Positions 46,926 to 61,654 of a stretch of DNA of 64,000 bases are shown piece after piece; the first letter of the stretch is position 1, and each line of letters opens with the position of its first letter. A program made the translations under genes and the position numbers. Source of the DNA: Trachelipus rathkii (taxonomy: Eukaryota; Arthropoda; Malacostraca; Isopoda; Trachelipodidae); assembly GCA_015478945.1 (NCBI GenBank), contig JABUQX010014293.1:41724-105723 (forward strand). The letters are read 5' to 3'. The notes beneath the pieces were generated by a model. The model ran no database searches. It was given only the letters and a program-made list of their open reading frames with translations, and was not told where the DNA came from.

Positions 46926-47125
46926 TTTATTATAACAATAATAAATACAATAATAAGACTAACTAATAATATACTAATAATAATCTAATACTAATACTAA
47001 TACTAATTTACTAATACTAATTCAATAACTTAATTACGAATAACTGAATAACTAATACTATATAATAATAACAATAATAATAATAATAATAAAATAATAA
47101 TATAATAATAATAATAATAAAATAT

Positions 47126-47165
<40 letters not shown>

Positions 47166-47205
47166 TAATTAAAATAATAATTAATTAATAATCAATTTTT
47201 TTTAC
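46926..47205. repeat. (AAT)n-rich tract
   Basis: AATAAT and CTAATA repeats, purest at about 47070-47175. Confidence 0.95.
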
Positions 47206-47418
47206 TAATAATAATATAAAAAAAGGTGGCCGATTTCAAGCCACTACGACGATTCAGTTAAAGTTTATTATTGATAAATTATCAAAGTATATTTTTTTAG
47301 CAAATTATGAATCTATATCTTATTAATTACTAATTTAATTTTATTTCATCTTTTTCTATGATTAGCAGTAGTAGATTGTAATAGTATGGGTATTAAACAC
47401 CACCAATTAGGCCCAACT
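47206..47418. other. AT-rich spacer
   Basis: No feature seen. Confidence 0.5.
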
Positions 47419-47690
47419 AGTCAGCGAATCTGTGCTTGAATTTATCAACACTACAGATTCTTCTAAACAGACTGTTGCACAACCGCACCGCGCGGCCGCA
47501 GAGCCAATAACCCGACGGTCCTTACTTCGTGAAAAAAATTTTTAAAGCAGCAAAAAACCGCAACCGTGGTGCTTGTTAATTAAAATTTTTAGGCCAACAC
47601 AAGTCATATTAGGAAACGGGAATACCATCTATTCTTTCAGTTTGCAAAACACTCCAATAAAGCGACCCGCACCATCACTAATAAAATAAA
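47419..47690. repeat. CCGCAACCG-rich repeat, copy 1
   Basis: Contains GCACAACCGCACCGCGCGGC, GCAGCAAAAAACCGCAACCG and ends CCGCACCATCACTAATAAAA before (TA)n. The copy at 49290-49495 has the same order of words. Read on the minus strand it begins TTAGTGATGGTGCGGG, which could be a DNA-transposon end with GCGGTTGCGG-type subterminal repeats. Confidence 0.55.
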
Positions 47691-49200
47691 TTTATAATAT
47701 ATATATAGATATATTTTTATATATATATTATATATAATTTCTTCGGTATCATCCGGTTGGACTTCTATTCTCCGCACTCACTATGCTATTCCTAAATACT
47801 TAACTACTCAATAAAACAAATTGTATCATTATGTCCCCGAAACTTTAACCATCCCAAACCATTCATTCAACTCAACCCCAAATCTTCTGCTCTACTCTCC
47901 TTCCCTATTTCAGCTTCCATATATTATTACTATACTGGTGCTATAGTTAATACTATATATAATATAATAATTATAACAAACAACATCATTATTAATATAT
48001 ATATTAAATATAATATATAAATTTTATTACTATATTATAAAAAAACCCCAATCATTATCATACCCTCCCCAAAATTCACACATATTAAATATCAACATTT
48101 ATGATATATCGCGGGTACTATATAGAACCTAATATATATTAGAAATTATTATTTGTACAACAGTTATGAGTATATATAATATATAATATAGTATGTACTA
48201 TAATATACTATATACTATATATATATAATTATTTATAGTAATATATATATATATACTATATATATAGTATACTAATAAGATAGTAATATTATATATAGAC
48301 CCATCATATAAGTAGTACTATCTAGCTAGTAGATAAACTATCATATATAGCGTACAGATATAACTATGTTATTATATACCGGTATATATACTATATATAG
48401 TAATAATATATATATTATTGTGTATAACTATACTATATATATATATATAGTATACTCTAACTCATTCCACTCATATATATACGCTATATATAATCAATAT
48501 ATACATACCTCTATATATGTAGTATAAAATCATAGAACCGTACCGATTGATATATATATTCAACCGTATCATCTAAGATAGGTAATAAAGTAAGTCAGAA
48601 CATTATTCCCTATTTAAACATAAGTTACTCCATATAAAGATAATATAGGTCCAATATCCGCCTATCTTTATATAAATATATAGTATAATTTATATAGTTA
48701 ATTAATAGTAGTACAATTTCAGATAATTGTTATACTATAGCTGGTATATACGCATATACTATATACTAGTATAATCTAATACTACCTAATTATACCTGAG
48801 CATCAAGTATATACACTAAGTATATATATATATATAAATTTATTATATAGTATAAAATTTGAAACTTAATTACTATATAGTAACTAATATATATATAATA
48901 TATATACATATATATATAGTACTATACAACCCCATACATCTTACTTCACCTTTTCAAGATATAATCCATGCATTATAATACTATATAGTATATATATATA
49001 TAATATTATATATAATTCACTTCACATTTTCAAAACCCCATCATTCATATATTAACATCTAACTAAAGACATATATATTAACGCCTAATATATATATAGT
49101 ATACTTATTAATATTAATATATTACTATTATAATTACAAATACCCCTCATTATTATATATATATATATATATTTATATATAATTGAACTCTCTTGTTATA
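47691..49200. repeat. TA-rich low-complexity DNA with some CTA/TATAG words
   Basis: Imperfect TA repeats broken by short complex patches (47740-47930, 48540-48680). No gene. Confidence 0.85.
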
Positions 49201-49289
49201 CCATATACGAACTATCAGTTTGCTGGTAAGTAGTTATTCAACCCCCTTTAGTTTAGTCTTGTTAGAAAAAACCCATTAAGCGAATTGTT

Positions 49290-49495
49290 TTGAATTTTGT
49301 TTTTATTTTGCCACAACAGCAACCTGCAACTGCTTACAATCCGCAACCGCAACCGCGCGATGTGTCGACGCACAAAATTTCAAACAGCCACCAAAAACCG
49401 CAACGCGGCTTGTTGAAGAAAAGTTACGACCCGGGGAACCGCCAAACCGGCAACCGCGTTATGCAAAAAATTCAGCTTTGCTCCATCACTAATAT
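49290..49495. repeat. CCGCAACCG-rich repeat, copy 2
   Basis: CAATCCGCAACCGCAACCGC, CCAAAAACCGCAACGCGGCT, GCCAAACCGGCAACCGCG and terminal GCTCCATCACTAAT before (TA)n. The 95-codon open frame over it is repeat-derived. Homologous to 47419-47690. Confidence 0.6.
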
Positions 49496-49543
49496 TATAT
49501 ATCATATATATAAATATTATATATATATATATATATATATAAG

Positions 49544-49576
<33 letters not shown>

Positions 49577-50000
49577 ATATATAATATGTATAATTATTAT
49601 AGAGTATATATAATATATATATATATATATTTATATAATACTAATATAGTATAATATAATACTTGGTAGGTTATATATATACACTATTATATATATATAC
49701 ATATTATATTTATAGTATATATATATAATATTATATATATATATATATATACAATTATATATATATATATATATCTTATATATATTATTTATATATATAT
49801 AACTACTAGTATATACTAAAATATATATAATACTAATATTAGATATAATATATAATCATATATATATATATATACTGTACTATATATGATATATATCCGT
49901 AACTACTTACTGTGATAGTAGAATTCTAATACCTTGATATATATTACTATTATATATATATAATAGTAATATATATATATATATATAATATATATATATT
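49496..50000. repeat. (TA)n tract, about 0.5 kb
   Basis: Nearly pure TA repeats with short interruptions. Confidence 0.97.
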
Positions 50001-50002
50001 AT

Positions 50003-50675
50003 CGCGCATTTATAAGATGGCGCACGTGCGCGCCCCTAGGTAACGCAAGCAAACGCATCCCCCAACCTCTAAGCGAAACACATCAAATTAGAAAATAAAT
50101 GACTATACTCTTTAGGGTTACTAGCGATATATCTCAGATCTAATTTATAGTAATTATTAGCGCGAAAGATAGACATTAGAATTGCCATTAAATTCTTATT
50201 TATTCTGGCTTGGCATCCTATATGATCTGCAATTAAAGTGTAAATGAAAACAGAGATTTAGATAAGCTTATGGTGTATCTAGTAAGAATTACTGTTAAAT
50301 ATAATTATGACATATAATGTAATCTGATTCTCTCGTCATACAATGATTGAAGATATCTATCTCCTCCGATATATGCATTCGCCATGATAGATTAATTAAT
50401 TAAAATTAACCGGTTGGATTCTTTGATATTATCCTACGGAAGATGGTCGCCCATCCTTCCCCCCCACCTAATTTTCACTTCCCCCACCTCCTGCTCCGAC
50501 TCAGACTAATGTATATTAAAATTTTATTTTCTGCTTCTGAGATTGATTTATATTATTAAACATAATAATTACTGGCATAGGAAAACCACTTAATTTAAAT
50601 TTTCTGAAAAAATAAAATAAGAAAATAAAGAATAAGCAGGTACAGAAAAATCAAATTTATATTACAGGTTAAAAA
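50003..50675. other. Mixed AT-rich stretch with a GC palindrome at its edge
   Basis: GCGCACGTGCGC at 50020-50031 is a perfect 12-bp palindrome next to (TA)n. A C-rich run lies at 50458-50495. No gene recognised. Confidence 0.5.
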
Positions 50676-51345
50676 ATAATATATGAATAATAATAATTAT
50701 TCTAATAATAATAATAATAATTAATAAATGATTTTATAATTACTCATAATCCTATAAGTTTGTTCATATAGATAATCGAATTGATGAACTTTTATAATAA
50801 TACTAACGAATAATAAGGTATACATCTTAATCTAATTAATGAGATAGATCCATTAATCATACTGGGACTATATAATATCATAATATACACTAACTATAAG
50901 AAAGTGAACTTAAAATTGAGAATAAAATAATAATAATAACTGAGCAAGAATCAGAATAATGATAATAATAGACGAATAATAATAATTAATAAATTTAACA
51001 ATTATGATAATAATAATCATACATAAATTTTAAGGACAATGTATGAATAATAACTATTTCACTAGAACGATCACTAATGAATAAATATATTTGGTCATTA
51101 CTTATAGATTTAATGTGAGTTTAATAATAATAAATAATGACGTTTAATTAATAATAATAATAATAATAATTAAATAATAATAATAATTAATTAAATAATA
51201 GAATCTTAATAGAATTAGATAATAAATAATTTCTATATAATTAATAATAAATAATGAATAGATAATAAGAATAATAATTAATAGATTATTTAACATAATA
51301 ATAATAATAATCAATAATAGATAATAATAATTAATACTCAATATA
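50676..51345. repeat. AAT/ATA-rich tract
   Basis: AATAAT repeats dominate, e.g. 51150-51180 and 51240-51330. The 71-codon minus-strand frame here is I/Y/L/N from the repeat. Confidence 0.9.
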
Positions 51346-52430
51346 TCAATTCGTATCAAGAGACATATTTTGTTCTATAAATTCCTAAAAAACCTTCCTA
51401 ACATTTTCAATTATTAGTTTCTTTAGGACAATTCTTGAATTACTATCTATATATACCAAAACTAATTGCCTTCCTGAAATGATCACAAGCTTTCAGTGGT
51501 CCGCTCACGGTGGGACATGTTTCAAGATATGACTAGTTTATGAAAGAAGCAAAAATGAACTTAAAATATTACAATTATACAAAATAAAACTAAATACAAT
51601 GTAAAACTAAATATTTAAATATATACGAAAAAAATATCCCACTTCCATAATGTTAGATTGGATCTTTTTTCCTTTCTTTTTTTTTCTTGTAGGTAAATAA
51701 TTTTAAACGGCTTCATCATGTTGAAGTTGTCACTATATTTGATGCTAATATTCGTCTATGCTTCTTTATAAGAAGAGATTCCGCTAATCTAGGACCAGAA
51801 ATTATTCCCTTCATTTTTTAATAAACCAAAACTGTTGAAGTAATTTACTATTTCTTTATTTTGTTTAATTTTTTATGTTCTTCCTGCATATGGTGTGTAT
51901 CTTACTTGGTTATTACCTGTGCTGCAACATATTTCTAAAAATGAAGTATATAATTTATTAATTTCTTTATAACTGAGTCATATAAGAAAGGATTTTATAA
52001 GTTTTAAAAAAATTTACCTAATAAATAGTAAAAATTCATAGATAAAATGTCATAACTTCACGTTTATAATTTTGTAATCGCAGAATTTGCCACAACAAAA
52101 GAAAATACTCGAAATTCTTTGTTTTTCTATATCTTTTATTTTCCATCAGATTAACACCATCCCCTAAGCCTCCTTAAAGTTAATGTAGAATATAAAATAC
52201 ATATTAGCCTAATTAATATATAATATTTATATCAAAGTTGCACTGTAATATCCCTCCCGGTAGCCAAGGTACACAAGCTACTAATCTTATCGAAAAATAT
52301 AAATTAGTGCATCTTTCGACAGGTGATTTGATAAGAAATGAAATTGCCAATTCTAAAACACCGCTTCATTATATACAAACGCATATGTAGCTAGCATTAT
52401 AAAGAGGCAATAAATTGAATTAGTCATCTC
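51346..52430. other. Non-repetitive AT-rich stretch
   Basis: Normal complexity. CAGTGGTCCGCTCACGGTGG at 51495-51514 vaguely resembles a hAT end but has no partner. No gene. Confidence 0.5.
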
Positions 52431-54137
52431 CACGAATATTATAAATATTTTTACAATTCTTTATCTATAATAGATTACTCAACTCTAATATAATATCTAA
52501 TAACATTGCCATATACTAATAAATTGATAATAAAATCAATTAAATTAATATACCTATATATATAATGTCATTAATTATGTATTAGTAAAAATAATAAAAC
52601 ATATCTATTTATTTATCCTAATATAAGATGTCTAATAAAATCGTATAATTTATAATTACCAAATATTAATTTATTTTGGTTCCGATAAATTAAAGTAGAT
52701 TGGGGTAAGCTTTAATAATTATCATATATATACTTATATATTTAATATTTATTATATTCTATCTACTATTATTCGGCAATTGATTATTACCTCATCACTA
52801 GTTTTGCTATTTATACTATATATATATATAATAACTCGATTCTTTGATATATAATTATTTACTTTAGGACACATATTGCTATATTATCAATCCATATAAC
52901 TTAATTTTTTATTGGATTTTAATAATATATTTATATATTCTTATGATAAAATTATAAAAAATGATATAATAAAATATTTAATAATGTAATATATTAATAT
53001 ATATAATATATTATATTAATATTAAATATATAATTATATAAAATAATATATATTAATAATATATAATATATATTATTATTATTAATAATATATTAATATA
53101 TATATAGTAATATTTAATATATTAATATTAATAATTTATTATATATATATATATAGATTAATATATTATTTAAAGTATATATGAATTAATATATATATTC
53201 TTATAATATTATTATATTAATATAAGATATTATAATAATATTTATATATATATAATTATATTATAATATATATAAATTTAATATATATATATATAATATT
53301 AAATAATTAAATAATAATTATATTATTTATATAATATTATATAATAATATATTATATATTAATTAAATTAAATAATATATATTAACTATAATGATATACA
53401 TTATAATATATATATATTAATATATATAATATATATATTTATATATAATATATATATATAAATATATATTATAATATAGTATTAAGTTATCAATATAATA
53501 TATATAAGTAATGATAATAATATAAAATATAATAAGATAATATATTATATAGATATTAAATATATATATATATTAATATTTAAATATAAATAATATATAT
53601 ATATATAGAGACTAAGATTAATTATTATACTATAGATAATATATTAATATATAGAATAATATATAATAGTATATATAATAATATAATAATATAATATAAT
53701 TAAAGAGAATAATAATATATATGAATAATATATATATATAAAATATAACCAGAAATGTCTAATATAATTAATATAAATAATTATAGATAAATTTTGGGTA
53801 TATTCACTATAATAATCATAAATCTTTCAGGTTTATTTGTCCATATATCTACTTCTAAGATGAAGATATATATATAATATATATATAATCATAAAATAAT
53901 CATATAATATAATATAGATTAATATAGATATATATAGTATATATTAAAAATGATATATATAGATATAATAGATTATAAGATATATAATGATATAAGAGAT
54001 ATAGAATAGAATATATATAATAGATAATGATATAAATGATTAATAGATAGAGTAATATATATATATAGTATATATTATATATATATATATATATATGTAT
54101 AGTTATATATATATTATATATTATATATATATTATCT

Positions 54138-54169
<32 letters not shown>

Positions 54170-54206
54170 AATATATATATATATACATATATATATATGA
54201 TATATA

Positions 54207-54256
<50 letters not shown>

Positions 54257-54330
54257 TATATATATAGGTAGTTAGTATATATATATTATACACTACATTT
54301 ATATACAGCATATATATAATATAATAGGAA
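52431..54330. repeat. TA/AAT desert, about 1.9 kb
   Basis: Imperfect TA, ATA and AAT repeats; purest TA at 54050-54270. Confidence 0.93.
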
Positions 54331-55735
54331 TAAATATAAATGTGATGGATAATATTTATATGTAAATTAAGAGTATATGGAATTTATTTTATTCTTATAA
54401 GAACATAGTATATAAATAGTAATAGAGATATGAAGACCTATTATAGATATTTATATAGATATATAGAGAGAGAAAGAATGAGAGAGAAAGATAATATATA
54501 TATATAACTTTACATGATATTTTGTCGTAATATACCTAGCGAAAATAATTACACTATGAGTAAATAATATACTATGAAGTAATAATAGTAACTAGGCCTA
54601 TATATAGATAATGATAGATATATATCTAAAATATAATAACAATCAATACAGATATAAATTATAAGACACTATGATATAATATAAGATATATAATAAATAA
54701 GTTATAGAGATAGAGATAGAAGAGTAATAGAGAGATAGATATAGAAGAGAAATTTCTAATACTTAAATTTAAACCACTCAGTAATAAAATCATAAATAGC
54801 TTAAAAGTATTATTTTATAATAATAGTTAATATAGCATTATATATATAAGGAATGCCTCCTAATGTAAAAAGAAGTAATATATATGAATATAAATACAAA
54901 TAGAATATATAAAGTTATAGGAAATATGAAATATGAAATAACACTACTGATGTTAAACACCGAAAATATGAAGTAAAATATAAATTAATATAAAATAGAT
55001 GAGCTGCATAACTAGAAATCACTATCCCATTACTATTTAGTACTGAGCTGAGTTTCATAAAGTCAGGCTGCTATAAGGGGGTCAAACAATATAGCCTATA
55101 CTAATAACTAGATACAACTAGGATGACAATACCACACTGATGTATATACGATAACTAAATACTATGAGGCTAGTATTATTTTAAGTAGGTGTAGGCTAAC
55201 GGCGGCGTATATATAGGTGAGCTTATGATAATAAAACAAAAAGATAGTATATATAAAGACTTACTATTAAGTATAAGGTAAGCCAAGGAACCCCGGTTAG
55301 TGTATAAATAATCTATTAGCATGTAGCTTATATTAAACTAATATATTAGGTATACCTATCTAGCTAACAGCTGATAACAACATCTGTAACTATGATAGTT
55401 GTAAATTAGATGGTAACTAGAATAGATATAAATAGGTAGACCTTTCCCCATAATATAATAGAGTAATAAATAGTATAGTAAATATATAGATATATAATAA
55501 TACAATGAAGAAAAAAGAAATAAAGGAAAAAATATACATATGATATAATATATATATATTTTTAATATTAAATATATAATATAATGAGAAACGTACGAAA
55601 AAGTAAAGAATATAAGATGATACAATAGGTAAAGAGTATGTCAATAATAGTTTATAGGTATATATATGATAGTAAAGCACTATGAGTTAAACATATGAGA
55701 CGTCTATGGGAGAGTATATAGATATAGATGATGTG
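54331..55735. other. A/G-leaning AT-rich DNA, simple-sequence derived
   Basis: AGATA/ATAGA-rich sequence (54420-54500, 54690-54760) with some more complex patches. The 87-89 codon minus-strand frames at 55356-55680 are Y/I/L/F-rich repeat translations; not called. Confidence 0.5.
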
Positions 55736-57950
55736 CGAAATCAACATATGCCGATACACTTCGTCCTCTCGCAGGGACTTATTGTTGACCGGTGACCTGT
55801 ATCGACGAACTACACCAATCATACACTGCACTATCACCACTAATCCGACCGAAAAGATAGACTTCATCACTTTCAAGCCGCATTAATCTGCTATTACGAG
55901 ATCGCAGTGAGTAGGGAATACTTCCTGGAATACAAAAGCTAGAAACCGGGCTGTGTCTGAATAGACCTACCGCCTTGTGCCGATAGAGAAGATTCCATTG
56001 CTAGTAGATTCATCATACGGAGTATTTTTCTTTATCTTCAACTTATTTCTACTTACGATAGGTGACCTTTCAGTAGACCTTCCTATAACTGGTTACAACC
56101 TGAAGATCGCCCAACGCCAGGGCCCAGGAGGAAAGAATAAAGAGTTAGTCTAAAACGTTCCGGAATATATAAATCTTCCAAATCTTCCTTACTTACCTTT
56201 CTTATAAATAGGCCAATCAACATATGCTGAGACTTTTCAGAGTCGAGTCTGGTACCTCATCGAACGTATAATACTCGTGCTTAAAAATCAAAGATCCAGG
56301 TGCCCTTTTGCAATGCTGGATGGAAGGGTTACATACCACCGACTCAGAGTATTTACCATCAGTACCATGCCCCAATTAACTTAGGAGATTAGCAGATATG
56401 GTCCAGTAAAAGATTATAACATATACTATTTAATGCTTCAAAATCGAGAATTTCTCGTAAGATCGATAGCAACATAGAACAGACCGAAAGTTCACACCTA
56501 ATATACCGCTCAAACTATTATCACAAATCCAATTTCTAAATAAGACATTGGATCAAAATAGGATGCCAAAGAGTGGCATTACGAAACTCCTTATTTGACC
56601 TCTGTATATTTAATCTACAATAAACACATTTTATTGCGTAAATCAATTGTAGTCAAGGTTTCTACTTTGTACTATTAACCTTTTATAAAAGGTGAAAAAA
56701 TTCTTCCATATCGTTAGAATGACTATTCTGTGCGCTAAAGATAAATTCTTGCTCTCTCTGTTCCGTATTACTCATGAATCGAGAGAGTTGTATTACCATT
56801 ATTTGCTATAATTTTCTAAACCTCATACCCTTCTCGCCATTCAACCTGCACATAGAGTAATTGTAAACCGATCTAGCACGTTTTATCGATTGGAATTCCG
56901 CGGCAGCTCATGCTACCATCAATTCGGTATTCCACACCAAGGGAGCTTATATCTCTTCGACCACAAATTATAAGCCAAAAGCCTTTATAGCCTAGCAAAA
57001 CCAATATTTCCCACACGGTAAAACATAAACATTTGCCGAGGAACGTTTGGAGGGATCTATAAGAATTCTTTTATCCCCAAGTTACAAGATGAAATAATAC
57101 TGAGGCATTTGCTCGAATTTGGGTGGTAAAATTCGCCATTGCGAAATCTAAAATATACCGAATGACAACTTCATTGACATGAGCACTTATAGTAGCCAAG
57201 AGAATCACATTCATGGTCAATATCTAATAAGTATAAATATCCACTACATTTCTAAAGTTCATACTACCCTAAATCTGGTCAATAAACACATTCAAGTATG
57301 CCACGCATACCTTTGTATCAAGTTAGTTAGATATTAATGAAAGTCTAACAGTGCAGTAATGCTCGTAAGAAGACGGAGAAATATCACACTAGAAATCACA
57401 TCAGGCTTTCACAGACAGTCTGACCTACTGTATACAAAATTTCAGTAGAATAAGAAGAAATGAGCTCTATCTTTGATTAGACACGGCGAACTCCAGACGT
57501 ACGTAATCGCAAATAGATAAAAAAAATGTTGAGAAATACGTTACACATTGAACTCCACTATATCGCTTAATTCTTTATGATATAGGCAAATGCGTGGTCT
57601 TACGAAATTCTTGTCACCTTTTCCGCAGTAATGAAGTTACGTTGACTTACTGACGGTAATCAGAGAGGATCAACATCATAAAGTGCCTCTGTCAGTTCTA
57701 GAGGCTTTTCTGGACAAGAAGTTCTCTTCCAAGAAGAAAAACAACACCGGGCCACACAGAACTTACGAACACAGTCAAGCAGATGAATAGATGTCTTAAA
57801 AAAGTACTCCAATCGGTATGTAACACAGAAGAATCAGAAATATTGCTAGATTTCACAATAAAAAATCTCAATCACAACTACCAACTCTTCTTTGACATAT
57901 AACGTAAACCAAAGAGTTGAGAAAGTACGACTATCTAAGCACTAGAGAAT
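55736..57950. other. Mixed-composition block of about 2.2 kb, unidentified
   Basis: GC content and complexity rise clearly compared with both flanks, and simple repeats disappear. The best open frame is on the minus strand at 55876-55740 (VVRRYRSPVNNKSLREDEVY within it). No frame exceeds about 75 codons and I recognise no protein domain. Around 56930-57150 the plus strand has DHK-like and RLEGSIRILL-like fragments that only faintly recall a gypsy RNase H region; I do not claim it. The likely explanation is an old retroelement or gene fragment with many indels. Confidence 0.4.
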
Positions 57951-60590
57951 GACAGACCATAAGGTAATAAGTGCTAAAACGTAAGTTGAAAAAGTGAGAG
58001 AATAAATACCGATAATAGAAACAAAAGAGGTAGTGATACCTAGTGATAGTAAAAAATATCATAAAAAATGTATAGGAAGGGGAAGGTAGGTAAAAAACAC
58101 GCACAAAAGCATAAATGACTTATAAAACATAGAATAACACGCAGAAAGTGGAAACCGGAAATAATCAATAATAGAAGCATAGGTACAGGGATAAGAACTA
58201 TATAAAAGTAAGAAATAGAGGCCTAGGGAGAAAATAAGAAAACGCATAAATATGAAATAAGTGAGAATAATACTATAAAAAGAAAATGCCTATTCATGAA
58301 CGTATTAATTTATCTTGCAGGCAAATTTATACTAAAATATAAATAAAATGGATAGGTAATAACTAACATAAATACCAACACGTAATATAGAGTAAGATAA
58401 ATATATAGATGACTAGAGTGTGAATATAAAGAGTAGATGATAGAAAAGGTATGTAGGTATAACTGTTTAACTCAAAGTATGCTCTAATAAATAATATAAT
58501 ACATATAATACAAAGGCTAGATAGATAAATAGTACCAGGAGAAGCTACAAGAAGAACGGAAGCCATAATGCTATTGTACATTACATTTTTAGTAATGATA
58601 AATGAAATACATCTTATTAATAATGAATCTTGGTCTGAATTTCATAGAGAGAAAGCAAGCAGAAACAAATCTTTAGAAGGTAGTACAATCTTAGGCAATT
58701 TCCCGAGTATATATACGAAATAAATATAGAATAAAAAAAGAAGTAAAATAGTTTATAAAGTGAAAAGGAAAATAAGAATTGCAATTTGAGAGATGTGTTT
58801 TCAGTGAGAAAACTGTAGAAATAGGAAAAAAACATATAGAGATTACAGCATTTTTTAAGGGATAAAAGTTCTTAATATTTTATGAAAAACTACTTAGCAT
58901 GACACTAAGATAAAGTATAAAAAGACGTGTAACGTAGATAAGTAATCTCACTATATAATACTAGTGTTACATTATATACCGGTAGAGATAATACCTCAGC
59001 ATAATAAAAATGAATGAATTAATAAAAAAAAAATAATAAGGAAGAATAATCAAATTCACTGAAAGAAAAGATGAGTAAGAAAACAGGAACTATAAAGATT
59101 ACAGCGATTTTTCTTAAGGGATAAAAAAAGTACAGTAATAATGAGAAAACTACACACTAAAGTAAAAACTAAAGAACATGAGGTAGGAAAGAGAGAAAGA
59201 TAAGGTAGAGAACAAAGTATAGAGAGTAAAAGATAGATTAAGATAAAGGAGTCTTAATACAGACTCTAACGATAAAGGTATAAAGCGAATAAACATCAGG
59301 ATAATGAAGGTATATAAAGATAAAAATATATCTATCTAACTATCTTTTAAGACATTACACAAAAATAATTAAGAATAACGAGGAATATAAGAAACATATC
59401 AACATTATATAAGGCATATACTCATAAAGATCACTAAAAACAGAAAAGGAATTAAATAAAAATGTAACATATGGAATTCACGTATACATGTATACAGCAA
59501 TACCAGAAGCTTTGTTTTTTATTATAATAATAAATTATCAATTAAATAAATGGTAGCTACTAGAAGGACTATCACCATATGACGTCGTAACGATACCGCC
59601 CAGGCGAAATAGAGATATACTTATTAAATATTATAAATATAACTACACTGAGTATTTAAGTACTAATGAAGGCTACGCAGGTAAAACATCAGTAACACGC
59701 AAACCCGCTATATAAAAATGTTGTATATAAAGGAATAGGTATAAGAAGACGAATATACAGAAGAAAATACAAAGATAAAACTATAAATAGTAGGGGTAAT
59801 AAAATACTAAGAGAAATAGAAGGAAAACGGATAAATAAACAATAAAACTAATATAATAACAAAGATATAAATTATAATATTATATATATTAATATACATA
59901 TTAATATAAGGATAACAAGTAAATACAAGACGACAGTTATAAATATATGAAAAGAATAGCCTACAGGATAAGATATAGAAGGATACCCTCAGTAGTAAAT
60001 GAGTAGAGTAAAATCAACAGAACCCAATAATATAATAATATATGAAAATAGTGAGTAGGACTAAATAGTAGAGGGTAGTTAATAAGCGACATAGGAATAT
60101 GAGATATAATTGACAAATAAAACGATTATAAAATAAACGTTAAGCTATATAAGATACAGGGGAGAGGTACACCCAAAAGTAGATAATAAATAGAAACAGA
60201 ATTTAAGAAAAGTCATATATATGAAGAGAGAAACGGTATAGAACCAGGTAGGTAGATATATAGCAAGAGGTAGAATAAAATAACAGGAAAGTTGACACGT
60301 AAAAAAATTAAGTAGGTATAATAGTATGAAAATATAGATAAATAGGATCCATAAATATAAGAGAGAAACCAGCAGGAGACATAAAGTAAGAACGGCTTGA
60401 GGAGGCTAAACATAATAATAGAATTAGGGCAAGACAATAAGTAAGTAATATAAATGATATATAAATACGAATTAAGAATGAATAAAGGATACCGATACTA
60501 GTATATATATATAAGTACACCACAAGCTAACACCCAACAGTACTAATAGGTAAATGTCCCAAAAGTACAAAGAGTAGTTTTTATATATAG
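57951..60590. other. Purine-rich AT DNA, about 2.6 kb
   Basis: Plus strand is A/G-rich (AGATAA, GAAATA, AAGTA words). Minus-strand frames of 62-74 codons at 58059, 58363, 58617, 60213 and 60308 are F/L/Y/S-rich composition artefacts. No gene, no transposon end recognised. Confidence 0.5.
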
Positions 60591-61035
60591 CTTAATATAT
60601 GATATAAGATATGATATATATAATATTAATATATAGAAGAATATATTATTAGACGATAGATGCACAGTAGCAAGATAATAAGAAGACTATAATATAAGAT
60701 ATATATTAATATAATGTAAGATAGTTTATAGTAAAGATAATGAAATTTTAATAAACGAATGTAAGATTAAGATTTAAATGAGAATATATAAATAAATAAT
60801 TTGATTATAATATATATTAGATATATTATATATATGAAGATATATAAAAATAATAAAGATAAAGATAATATATAGTAATATATATAGAGATAATATAATA
60901 TAAATAATATATATATATATATATAATATAGTTAAATATATAATATAGAATGAGAACTAAATAATTGAATAATAATATAGTAGATAATATATAATATATA
61001 ATACTAATAATAAATATGATTATATAATAATTATT
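60591..61035. repeat. TA/ATA-rich tract
   Basis: Imperfect TA and AATA repeats. Confidence 0.93.
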
Positions 61036-61650
61036 GTGACCTGTGTTTGATCTATGTAGATATATACATGCTCTGATCATAGTAATAGAATAAACAAAAT
61101 GTGTAAATATAACCTTTCGAAATTAAATGATAATTTTCTTGGAAGGTTAAACATGTGTATTGTATAATAAAGAGTTTTTAAATTAAACCAAGCTTAATCT
61201 TTAGATTTATCTATTATATGATCGTGCACGCGTACGAACTGATTTCTACCCTGTCAAGAGCAGAAGATTTTATAGATACAAAAGTCTTAAGTATAGTAAT
61301 TCGCAAATTTTCAAAGGACGATAACATTGATAGATTTAGCACATATTTTAGAGTTAATGTTAGAAGATTAAGACAGATAGAACGAAAAACACAGTAGCTT
61401 AAAACACACATTCTTATTTGTGTATAACTATCGATATCGAGAATTTCATGTACCCAAATACTCCTTAAAATCCTAATTATATACATTATATTGTGCTTAG
61501 TGTACTATAATTATAGTTTGAACGTTGATTAAGGTAACTAATATTATATATGCCGACTTTATATAGGTATCTAATTATATTTAATAATAATATTTGTAAT
61601 ATAAAGAATTTAGTCAGCTTGGGGATCTATCGAAATTAGTCTCAAAGTGT
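61036..61650. other. Non-repetitive AT-rich stretch
   Basis: A 90-codon minus-strand frame at 61214-61486 has fairly normal amino-acid composition (RICLNLLTLTLKYVLNLSML inside) but no recognised domain. I cannot support it as a gene. Confidence 0.4.
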
Positions 61651-61654
61651 TCAG

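Noticed and set aside
51495..51520. CAGTGGTCCGCTCACGGTGG as a hAT terminus
   Set aside because: No partner end and no octamer duplication seen; the resemblance is only six to eight bases.
56930..57150. Gypsy RNase H trace in the unidentified block
   Set aside because: The similarity requires several arbitrary frame changes and retains only a DHK-like word, so it cannot be distinguished from chance.
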